From the NCBI GenBank assembly GCA_029239575.1, contig JARBUP010000144.1, positions 1 through 7,169 of the forward strand: a stretch of 7,169 bases of DNA, written 5' to 3'. Origin of the DNA: Bacillota bacterium (lineage in GTDB: Bacteria > Bacillota > Clostridia > Tissierellales > Sedimentibacteraceae). The position numbers and the translations under genes were made by a program. Of the stretch, positions 1 to 6,521 are shown piece by piece. Numbering within the stretch: position 1 is the first letter of the stretch; each line of letters starts with the position of its first letter. Below the pieces are notes generated by a model. That model saw only the letters and a list, made by a program, of their open reading frames with translations, was not told where the DNA came from and did not search any database.

Positions 1-33
1 AAAGCAAAGTAAAATGTAAATGAAAACGATTAT

Positions 34-40
34 GGGAGAA
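34..40 (+). promoter_or_regulatory. Ribosome-binding site of lctP, decides the start
   Basis: GGGAGAA lies 6 nt upstream of the ATG at 47. No purine-rich Shine-Dalgarno of similar quality precedes the in-frame ATG codons at 20 or 32, so this site favours the 538-residue product over a 547-residue one. The promoter must lie left of the window; the 46 bases before the start show no recognisable -35/-10 pair. Confidence 0.65.
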
Positions 41-46
41 ATATCT

Positions 47-1663
47 ATGAATATGACTTTGATGTTTGTTTTAGGGTTAGCACCAATTATTTGGCTTGTC
101 ATAGCACTAACATATTTAAAAATACCAGGATATAAAGCATGTGCTTCAGCAATGGTTATAGCTTTTACATTAGCAACATTAGTATGGAAAATGCCTTTAT
201 TGGATAGCTTTACTGCAGTCCTTGAAGGAGTGTCCCTTGCTATATGGCCTATAATAGTAGTTATTATAGCTGCAATGTTCACATATAATGTTTGTTTGCA
301 TACAGGATCCATGGAAGTAATTAAAAAAATGCTTACAAGCTTTACTAATGATAAAAGAATAATTGTATTAATTATAGCATGGGGTTTCGGCGGATTTATG
401 GAAGGTATGGCTGGTTTTGGAACTGCTGTTGCAATTCCTGCAAGTATGTTATGGGCATTAGGATTTAATCCTGTTTTTTCTGCAATCGTGTGCTTGATTG
501 CAAATGCAACTCCAACTGCTTTTGGTTCAATTGGAATTCCTACAACAACATTAGCAAAAGTTGCAGGACTTGATCCTATGAGTTTAGCAACTGCAACAGT
601 TATACAACTTGCACCGTTTATAATTTTAACACCATTTATAATGGTTTATTTAACAGGCAAGTTTGAGGGAAATGCAAAAAAATCGTTTAAAGGTGTAGGA
701 ATAATTACATTAATATCGGGGTTGTCATTTTTAGTCCCAGAATATTTAGTAGCTAAATATATTGGAGCAGAACTTCCAGTAGTAATAGGGTCAGTATTTT
801 CAATGGTCTGCACTATAATGGCAGCAAAGTTTTTTGGAAAAGGAAATGTTATTCCTGAATTCTCCATGAAAAATAGCAAAGAAATTTCTAATGAAGCAGC
901 AATTTCAACAGCATCTTCATTGAAAGTTGAAAATAAACAAAAATCAAATTTAAACATAACAAAAAAAGAAGCATTAAAAGCTTGGAGCCCATTTATATTA
1001 ATATTTATATTTTTAATTGGGACATCTAAAGTAGTAGCACCAATTAACGGTATTCTATCAACACTGAAAACTACAGTGCATATTTATACAGGTGATGGTG
1101 CAGCGCCTTATGTGTTTTCTTGGGTAACAACACCACCTATATGGATTGCGGTTTCAGCATTCATAGGTGGAATGATACAGGGAGCAAAATTTAATGAGCT
1201 GTGTGGTGTATTAAAAAAGACATTTTTCCAAATGAAAAATACCATGATTACATTATTAACTATTTTGTCAACAGCAAAACTTATGGGATACAGTGGTATG
1301 ATTAGTTCCATAGCTAATATGCTTGTAGCTTTAACAGGTCCTTATTATCCATTAATATCTCCAACTCTCGGATGTTTAGGAACATTTGTAACAGGAAGCG
1401 GTACATCATCAAGTGTATTATTTGGTGGATTGCAATCTCAAACAGCTATAGCTTTAAATTATGATCCAACTTGGATTGCTGCATCAAATACTGCAGGTGT
1501 ATCTGCTGGCAAAATGATATCACCTCAAAGCATTGCTATTGCAGTAGGAGCTTCTAATTTGCCAGGAAAAGAAGGTGAATTGTTAAAAGGTACAATTAAA
1601 TGGTCCGTACTATTCCTTGTAGGATATGGAATATTAAATTATATTGGTGTACAATTATTTTAA
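47..1663 (+). CDS. lctP: L-lactate permease, LctP family (TC 2.A.14)
   Basis: Integral membrane secondary transporter expected to import lactate (possibly glycolate) with protons, supplying the dehydrogenase encoded downstream. The 538-residue product is close to the usual LctP length and consists almost wholly of hydrophobic segments, roughly a dozen or more. Family hallmarks seen are the glycine-rich GFGGFMEGMAGFGT at residues 113-126, NATPTAFGSIGIPTT just after it, GSGTSSS at 450-456 and SAGKMISPQS at 486-495. One long hydrophilic stretch (about residues 272-315, rich in Lys, Ser and Asn) looks like a loop between two membrane halves. I place the start at 47 because GGGAGAA (34-40) sits 6 nt before this ATG; in-frame ATGs at 20 and 32 lack a comparable site, and the one at 20 would put this site inside the gene. 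It is the first gene of the run, 75 nt before etfB. Family is secure; exact substrate preference is inferred from context. Confidence 0.95.
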   Translation: MNMTLMFVLGLAPIIWLVIALTYLKIPGYKACASAMVIAFTLATLVWKMPLLDSFTAVLEGVSLAIWPIIVVIIAAMFTYNVCLHTGSMEVIKKMLTSFTNDKRIIVLIIAWGFGGFMEGMAGFGTAVAIPASMLWALGFNPVFSAIVCLIANATPTAFGSIGIPTTTLAKVAGLDPMSLATATVIQLAPFIILTPFIMVYLTGKFEGNAKKSFKGVGIITLISGLSFLVPEYLVAKYIGAELPVVIGSVFSMVCTIMAAKFFGKGNVIPEFSMKNSKEISNEAAISTASSLKVENKQKSNLNITKKEALKAWSPFILIFIFLIGTSKVVAPINGILSTLKTTVHIYTGDGAAPYVFSWVTTPPIWIAVSAFIGGMIQGAKFNELCGVLKKTFFQMKNTMITLLTILSTAKLMGYSGMISSIANMLVALTGPYYPLISPTLGCLGTFVTGSGTSSSVLFGGLQSQTAIALNYDPTWIAASNTAGVSAGKMISPQSIAIAVGASNLPGKEGELLKGTIKWSVLFLVGYGILNYIGVQLF

Positions 1664-1738
1664 AAAAGTTAAGTTAATCATTAATGTGAGTTAACTATAA
1701 ATTTAAATTAAAAAATTAAAAAATGGAAAGGTGATAAT

Positions 1739-2527
1739 ATGAATATTTTAGTATGTATTAAGCAAGTTCCTGGAACTAATAAAGTTGAAGTTGATCCAGT
1801 AACAGGTGTTTTAAAAAGAAATGGCGTTGAATCAAAAATGAATCCATATGATTTATATGCAATTGAAACAGCTTTAAGAATAAGAGATCAAAGGGGAGGA
1901 ACAGTAAGCGTTATAACTATGGGACCTGGCCAAGCTTCATCAGTGATAAGGGAAGCTTTTGCAATGGGTGTTGATAATGGTGCTTTAATTTCTGATAGAA
2001 AATTTGGTGGAGCTGACGTTTTAGCAACAAGCTATACCATTGCACAGGGAATAAAAAAAATAGGAAATTTTGATTTGATACTTTGCGGTAAGCAAACAAC
2101 TGATGGTGATACTGCACAGGTAGGCCCTGAAGTGGCAGAATGGCTTGATATACCAAGTATGTCTAATGTAAGCAAAATTGTAGAAGTATTGGATGAAGCA
2201 GTAGTGGTTGAAATGGATATGTCCCATGATATAGAAATTGCAAAAGTACAATTCCCTTGCCTCTTAGCAGTTGAAAAAGATATATTTATGCCAAGACTTC
2301 CTTCCTATACTAAGAAACAAGCAACAAAGGACAGAGAGATTACTGTTATCACTTTTGATGATTTAGATGATAAAAATGAAAAACATTATGGTCTTAATGG
2401 TTCTCCTACACAAGTTCAGCGTATTTTTCCACCATCTGTTAATGCACACAGAGAAATGTGGAAAGGAACTGGCGAAGAACTTACAGTTAAATTGTTAAAT
2501 AAAATTAAAGAATTGAAATTTGCTTAA
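1739..2527 (+). CDS. etfB: Electron transfer flavoprotein subunit beta (LctB-like, bifurcating type)
   Basis: Cytoplasmic ETF beta subunit of 262 residues, full length for the family. With EtfA it should form the flavoprotein partner of the lactate dehydrogenase; in confurcating ETFs this subunit holds the second FAD and the NAD site. Visible features are the N-terminal MNILVCIKQVPGT, the NPYD segment at 35-38, the nucleotide-binding stretch GKQTTDGDTAQVGP at 117-130, and the C-terminal arm motif GLNGSPTQV at 218-226. The classical ETF-beta signature region before P173 is degenerate: the usual basic residue about 14 positions upstream of this proline is Met159, and the usual acidic/glycine pair is His163-Asp164. 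The start at 1739 has the site AAAGGTGAT (1727-1735) a few nucleotides upstream. The neighbours (etfA, dehydrogenase, racemase) make a role in lactate oxidation more likely than in acyl-CoA metabolism; an acyl-CoA dehydrogenase partner is not seen. Confidence 0.94.
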   Translation: MNILVCIKQVPGTNKVEVDPVTGVLKRNGVESKMNPYDLYAIETALRIRDQRGGTVSVITMGPGQASSVIREAFAMGVDNGALISDRKFGGADVLATSYTIAQGIKKIGNFDLILCGKQTTDGDTAQVGPEVAEWLDIPSMSNVSKIVEVLDEAVVVEMDMSHDIEIAKVQFPCLLAVEKDIFMPRLPSYTKKQATKDREITVITFDDLDDKNEKHYGLNGSPTQVQRIFPPSVNAHREMWKGTGEELTVKLLNKIKELKFA

Positions 2528-2533
2528 GGAGGA
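2526..2533 (+). promoter_or_regulatory. Ribosome-binding site of etfA overlapping the etfB stop
   Basis: AAGGAGGA begins within the last two bases of the etfB TAA (2525-2527) and ends 4 nt before the ATG at 2538. This strong site selects 2538 over the in-frame TTG at 2520, which would lie inside etfB. The arrangement suggests translational coupling of the two ETF subunits, which are needed in equal amounts. Confidence 0.8.
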
Positions 2534-2537
2534 TATT

Positions 2538-3734
2538 ATGGCAAAATTAGTAGTTAATCAAAATAAAGTTGTAAGCATAAATGATTTAATAAAAATATGT
2601 CCTTTCGGTGCCTTAGAAGAAAGCGAAGGAAAGCTTCAAATAAATGCAGCTTGTAAAATGTGTAAATTATGCGTTAAAAAAGGTCCTAAAGGTGCCATAG
2701 AATATGTAGAAGATGAAGATCAAGTAGAAATAGATAAAAGTAAGTGGAACGGTATCGCAGTATATGTTGACCATATAGATGGTGTAATACATCCTGTAAC
2801 TTATGAATTAATAGGAAAAGCAAAAGAACTTGCAGCAAAAATTAATCATCCTGTTTATGCTGTAATGATGGGTGAAAATATTTCAGCTCAAAGCCGTGAA
2901 ATACTTCATTACGGTGTGGATAAAGTGTTTGTTTATGATGATGAAAAACTAAGTAGATTTAAAATAGAACCATATACAGCTGTTTTTGAAGATTTTGTAA
3001 ATAACATTAAACCTGCTTCAATATTAGTTGGAGCTACACCTGTTGGTCGTCAGCTTGCACCACGTTTTGCAGCAAGAGTAAGAACAGGACTTACAGCAGA
3101 CTGTACTATATTGGAAATGAATGAGAATACAGATTTAGTTCAAATAAGACCTGCATTTGGCGGTAACATTATGGCTCAAATATTATGCCCTAATAACAGA
3201 CCACAAATGGCAACAGTTAGATATAAAGTTATGGATGCTCCTAAAAGAAATGCCAATGAATCAGGCGAAGTAATTAATTGTAGCTTAGCTTCAGAATTAT
3301 TAGATTGTAATGTTGAAGTTCTTGATATAATACCAAAAGCAAAAGAGCAATTTATTGAAGCTTCTGATGTTTTAGTTGTAGCGGGACGTGGAGTTAAAAA
3401 ACAAGAAGATTTAGCTTTATTACAAGAATTAGCAGATTTGTTAGGTGGACAACTTGCATGTACAAGACCACTTTATGAAAATGGCTGGATTGAGGCAAAA
3501 CGTCAAGTAGGATTAAGCGGAAGAACAGTTAGACCAAAATTAATAATTACTTGCGGTGTATCGGGTTCAATCCAATTTGTTGCTGGTATGAATAATGCTG
3601 AACAAATAATAGCTATAAACAAAGATGAAAATGCTACTATTTTCAAAACTGCGCACTATGGTATAGTAGGAGATTTGTACGATATAATTCCAAACTTAAT
3701 TGAACAAATAAAAGACAGTAAGGAGGCAATATAA
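2538..3734 (+). CDS. etfA: Electron transfer flavoprotein subunit alpha with N-terminal ferredoxin-like domain (LctC-like)
   Basis: Cytoplasmic ETF alpha of 398 residues, longer than classical ETF alpha (about 310-330) because of an N-terminal iron-sulfur domain of about 60 residues. That domain carries C21-P and CKMCKLC (C39, C42, C45); the position where a second CP cysteine would fall is Gly49. The four cysteines fit the ligand set of exactly one [4Fe-4S] cluster. The ETF N-terminal domain follows (about 70-260), then the FAD domain with VAGRGVKK (281-288), Arg310, VGLSGRTVRP (324-333), CGVSGSIQF (339-347) and AINKDENATIF. By counting against human ETF alpha, Arg310, Ser327 and Phe347 match Arg249, Thr266 and His286; the last is a replacement. 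It likely passes electrons between the dehydrogenase FAD, the EtfB FAD and ferredoxin. The ATG at 2538 is chosen for its strong ribosome-binding site. The stop overlaps the next start by 1 nt. Confidence 0.94.
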   Translation: MAKLVVNQNKVVSINDLIKICPFGALEESEGKLQINAACKMCKLCVKKGPKGAIEYVEDEDQVEIDKSKWNGIAVYVDHIDGVIHPVTYELIGKAKELAAKINHPVYAVMMGENISAQSREILHYGVDKVFVYDDEKLSRFKIEPYTAVFEDFVNNIKPASILVGATPVGRQLAPRFAARVRTGLTADCTILEMNENTDLVQIRPAFGGNIMAQILCPNNRPQMATVRYKVMDAPKRNANESGEVINCSLASELLDCNVEVLDIIPKAKEQFIEASDVLVVAGRGVKKQEDLALLQELADLLGGQLACTRPLYENGWIEAKRQVGLSGRTVRPKLIITCGVSGSIQFVAGMNNAEQIIAINKDENATIFKTAHYGIVGDLYDIIPNLIEQIKDSKEAI

Positions 3735-5137
3735 TGAGTTATAAAAAATTGCAGTTGGAAGATTTAAATTATATTAAAAATATTATAAATGATGATGAAA
3801 GAATCCTTTATGGTGATAATATAAATGAAGAATACAGTCATGATGAATTAAGTGATACTACAAGTTATCCTGATGTAGTTGTAAAAGTAACTTCAACATT
3901 AGAAGTTTCTAAAATTATGAAATATGCATATGAAAATAATATTCCTGTAACTCCAAGAGGATCAGGTACTGGACTTGTTGGAGCTTCTGTAGCAATTGAG
4001 CATGGAATTATGCTTGATACAACACTAATGAATCATTTCCTTGAACTTGACGAAGAAAATTTAACTTTAACAGTTGAACCGGGTGTTTTGCTGATGGAAA
4101 TTTCAGCTTATGTTGAAGAAAGAGATTTATTTTACCCTCCAGATCCAGGTGAAAAATCTGCTACTATAGGAGGAAACATCAGTACAAATGCAGGCGGTAT
4201 GAGAGCTGTTAAATATGGCGTTACAAGAGATTATGTACGTGGTCTTGAAGTTGTTCTTCCAAATGGAGATATAGTAGAGTTTGGAGGAAAAGTAGTTAAA
4301 AACAGTACGGGCTATGCAATGAAAGATTTAATGGTTGGTTCTGAAGGAACTCTTGGAATAATTACAAAAGCTATATTAAAATTAATTCCTCTTCCTAAAA
4401 AAGTAATAAGCTTGCTTATTCCTTTTCCAACATTAGAACAAGCAATAGGAACTGTTCCATTGATTGTAAAATCAAAGTCAATACCAACTGCTATAGAATT
4501 TATGCAAAGAGAAGTTATAATAGATGCTGAACAATATTTAGGAAAGAAATTCCCAGATTCAAGCGCTGATGCATACCTTTTATTAAAATTTGATGGAAAC
4601 ACAACTGAAGAAATTGAAAATGCTTATGAAAATGTGGCAAAACTTTGCCTTGAACAAGGAGCAAAGGATATATTAATTTCTGATACATCTGAAAGAGAAG
4701 AATCAATTTGGAAAGCAAGAGGAGCATTCCTTGAAGCTATAAAAGGTTCTACAACTTATATGGACGAAGTAGACGTTGTTGTACCAAGAAGTTCTGTAAA
4801 TGAAATGGTTGAATATATTCATAACATTTATAAAGAAGTAAATATAAGAATAAAAAGCTTTGGACATGCTGGTGACGGAAACCTTCACGCTTATGTGTTA
4901 AAAGATGATTTAACAGAAGAAGAATGGGAAGAGCGTATGACTGCAGCTATGGATAAAATTTATAACAAAGCTCATGAGTTGCAAGGACAAGTTTCTGGAG
5001 AGCATGGAATTGGATATGCTAAAAAATCATATTTAATGAAATCTCTTGATCCAACAGTTGTAGAATTAATGAACGGAATCAAAAAAGCATTTGACCCTAA
5101 AAATATTTTAAATCCTCATAAAGTATGTCAAATGTAA
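3734..5137 (+). CDS. lctD: FAD-linked lactate dehydrogenase (GlcD/LctD family)
   Basis: Flavin-dependent 2-hydroxyacid dehydrogenase of 467 residues, expected to oxidise lactate (by analogy D-lactate) to pyruvate and hand electrons to EtfAB. The N-terminal FAD-binding PCMH-type domain shows PRGSGTGLVGA (74-84), PPDPGEKSATIGGN (135-148), NAGGMR and GSEGTLG (202-208). The C-terminal FAD-oxidase domain shows HAGDGNLH (378-385) and EHGIG (423-427), the conserved metal- and substrate-site motifs of GlcD and D-lactate dehydrogenases. It has no signal peptide, membrane segment, iron-sulfur domain or CCG domain, so it needs a separate acceptor, which the preceding etf genes supply. The ATG at 3734 shares its A with the etfA TAA and has AGGAGG at 3721-3726. 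A glycolate dehydrogenase (glcD) is the main alternative on sequence alone; the permease and racemase on either side favour lactate. Confidence 0.92.
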   Translation: MSYKKLQLEDLNYIKNIINDDERILYGDNINEEYSHDELSDTTSYPDVVVKVTSTLEVSKIMKYAYENNIPVTPRGSGTGLVGASVAIEHGIMLDTTLMNHFLELDEENLTLTVEPGVLLMEISAYVEERDLFYPPDPGEKSATIGGNISTNAGGMRAVKYGVTRDYVRGLEVVLPNGDIVEFGGKVVKNSTGYAMKDLMVGSEGTLGIITKAILKLIPLPKKVISLLIPFPTLEQAIGTVPLIVKSKSIPTAIEFMQREVIIDAEQYLGKKFPDSSADAYLLLKFDGNTTEEIENAYENVAKLCLEQGAKDILISDTSEREESIWKARGAFLEAIKGSTTYMDEVDVVVPRSSVNEMVEYIHNIYKEVNIRIKSFGHAGDGNLHAYVLKDDLTEEEWEERMTAAMDKIYNKAHELQGQVSGEHGIGYAKKSYLMKSLDPTVVELMNGIKKAFDPKNILNPHKVCQM

Positions 5138-5142
5138 GGAGA
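5135..5142 (+). promoter_or_regulatory. Ribosome-binding site of larA overlapping the lctD stop
   Basis: TAAGGAGA includes the lctD stop codon (5135-5137) and ends 6 nt before the ATG at 5149. It favours 5149 over the in-frame ATG at 5125, which would lie inside lctD and place this site within its own coding sequence. The resulting 424-residue product also has the same numbering as characterised LarA. Confidence 0.8.
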
Positions 5143-5148
5143 GATATA

Positions 5149-6423
5149 ATGGCAAATGTTAAATTACCATATGGCAAGTCATTTCTTGATGCAGAAATTT
5201 CTGATGAGAGACTAAATGCAATATTAGTATCGGATATGCATCATTATAAACCAGAACTAAGTCAAGAAGAATTAGTACAAAAATCTTTGGAAAATCCAAT
5301 AGGAACTCCAAGACTTAGAGAAATTGCAAAAGGAAAAGAAAAAATAGTTATAATAGCAAGTGACCATACTAGGCCAGTGCCAAGCAAAGTTATAATGCCT
5401 TTAATGTTAAAAGAAATAAGAAATGGGAATCCTGATGCAGATATTACAATATTAATTTCTACAGGCTGTCACAGAGAAACAACTAAAGAAGAATTAGTAT
5501 TTAAATTTGGACCTGAAATAGTTGAAAACGAAAATATATATATTCATGATTGTGATGATGAAAGCATGCTTGTAAACATAGGAACTCTTCCATCAGGAGG
5601 ACAGTTAATAATAAACAAATTAGCTGTAGAAGCAGACCTATTAGTTTCTGAAGGATTTATTGAACCTCACTTTTTTGCAGGATTTTCTGGAGGAAGAAAA
5701 AGTGTTCTTCCGGGAATTGTAAGCAGGAAAACTGTTATGTACAACCACAATGCTGAGTTTATAAATTCTGACAAAGCAAGGGCTGGTATAATTGATGGGA
5801 ATCCACTTCATATAGATATGTTATATGCTGCAAGAGCAGCAAGACTTGATTTTATTGTGAATGTTGTAATAAATTCTGAAAAAGAAGTAATTTATTCTGT
5901 TGCAGGGGACTGTGATTTAGCTCATCAAGAAGGAAGAAAATTTTTAAATAGTCAATGCAAAGTTAACAGTGTTAAATCAGATATTGCTATAACTACTAAT
6001 GGAGGATATCCTTTAGACCAAAATATTTATCAGGCTGTAAAAGGAATGACAGCAGCTGAAGCAACTGTTAAACCTGGCGGTGTCATAATAATGATTGCTA
6101 AATCAAATGACGGTCATGGTGGTGAATCATTCTACGAAACATTTGTAGAAGAAAAAGATGCAAATAAAATAATGGCAAAATTCTTAGCTACTTTAAAAGA
6201 AGAAACTATTCCTGACCAATGGGAATGCCAAATACTTGCACGTATTTTAATTAACCATAAAGTTATTTATATTTCTGATGCACCGGATAAGTTAATTATG
6301 GATATGCATATGATACCTGCTCATTCAGTTGAAGATGCAATTAAATTGGCTGATGAAATATTAAAAAAGAAAGATTCTAAAATTACTGTCATTCCTGATG
6401 GAATTTCTGTTATAGTGATATAA
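5149..6423 (+). CDS. larA: Nickel-dependent lactate racemase LarA
   Basis: Cytoplasmic racemase interconverting L- and D-lactate with a nickel-pincer nucleotide (NPN) cofactor covalently bound to a lysine. Starting at 5149 the product has 424 residues, the length I recall for Lactiplantibacillus plantarum LarA, and the functional residues fall at identical numbers: Asp72 and Arg75 in SDHTRPVPS, His108 in STGCHRE, His174 in EPHFFAGF, Lys184 (cofactor attachment) in SGGRKS, His200 (Ni ligand) in MYNHN, and Tyr294, Gln295 and Lys298 in QNIYQAVKGM. All catalytic and cofactor positions I can recall are intact, which supports true lactate racemase activity rather than one of the divergent LarA homologues. 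It is last in the operon, 11 nt after lctD, and lets the cell feed both lactate isomers to a stereospecific dehydrogenase. The cofactor-building genes larB, larC and larE are not in the window and must be elsewhere for function. Confidence 0.95.
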   Translation: MANVKLPYGKSFLDAEISDERLNAILVSDMHHYKPELSQEELVQKSLENPIGTPRLREIAKGKEKIVIIASDHTRPVPSKVIMPLMLKEIRNGNPDADITILISTGCHRETTKEELVFKFGPEIVENENIYIHDCDDESMLVNIGTLPSGGQLIINKLAVEADLLVSEGFIEPHFFAGFSGGRKSVLPGIVSRKTVMYNHNAEFINSDKARAGIIDGNPLHIDMLYAARAARLDFIVNVVINSEKEVIYSVAGDCDLAHQEGRKFLNSQCKVNSVKSDIAITTNGGYPLDQNIYQAVKGMTAAEATVKPGGVIIMIAKSNDGHGGESFYETFVEEKDANKIMAKFLATLKEETIPDQWECQILARILINHKVIYISDAPDKLIMDMHMIPAHSVEDAIKLADEILKKKDSKITVIPDGISVIVI

Positions 6424-6458
6424 AAATAATTTGTTTGAATTAATAAAAATAAAACAAA

Positions 6459-6488
6459 AAAGAAAGATCACGTTTGTGGTCTTTCTTT
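6459..6488. terminator. Bidirectional intrinsic terminator between convergent genes
   Basis: Thirteen-base arms (6459-6471 and 6476-6488) pair around the four-base loop GTTT, with a single T/G mismatch that becomes a wobble pair in one RNA orientation. On the - strand the hairpin is followed by a long T-rich run (complement of the A-rich 6445-6461), a classic terminator for the aminotransferase gene. On the + strand the T content lies within the descending arm (TCTTTCTTT) and the bases after it are GGGTT, so termination of the lactate operon is probably less efficient. It is the only strong hairpin in the 98-nt gap. Confidence 0.85.
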
Positions 6489-6521
6489 GGGTTAGAAATT
6501 ATATATTAGTTATTTTGTTTT

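Larger units (their letters stand above)
47..6423 (+). other. Lactate-utilisation operon lctP-etfB-etfA-lctD-larA
   Basis: Five co-directional genes with gaps of 75, 10, -1 and 11 nt and a single hairpin after the last one indicate one transcript. Function is coherent: uptake, isomer interconversion, oxidation to pyruvate, and a flavoprotein pair with an iron-sulfur domain linking dehydrogenase, ferredoxin and NAD+. The promoter and any regulator lie left of the window. Confidence 0.85.

Noticed and set aside
20..46. Nine-residue N-terminal extension of the permease from the ATG at 20
   Set aside because: No Shine-Dalgarno precedes it, while a good one lies inside it, correctly spaced for the ATG at 47.
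646..957. Minus-strand open frame of about 100 codons inside lctP
   Set aside because: It lies opposite a fully conserved permease frame, matches no family I recognise, and has no ribosome-binding site; a shadow of the AT-rich coding sequence. The same applies to 1108-1311.
1667..1696. Inverted repeat AGTTAA/TTAACT as a terminator or operator
   Set aside because: The arms are only six AT-rich bases with an 18-nt spacer and no T-run; such repeats are expected by chance in this composition.
1695..1730. TATAAA-like string as an internal promoter -10 box
   Set aside because: No credible -35 element at proper spacing, and similar AT strings occur throughout the window.
1917..2251. Two overlapping minus-strand open frames inside etfB
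   Set aside because: They overlap each other and lie opposite the conserved etfB core; their compositions are unlike real proteins (His/Gln/Leu-rich or aromatic-rich).
2682..2684. Gly49 in EtfA as a sequencing error for a fourth motif cysteine
   Set aside because: The first three cysteines of the partner motif are also absent, so a cysteine here would have no cluster to serve; the glycine is consistent with a single-cluster domain.
4312..4888. Three minus-strand open frames inside lctD
   Set aside because: All are opposite conserved oxidase sequence, lack recognisable domains or start signals, and are explained by low GC content.
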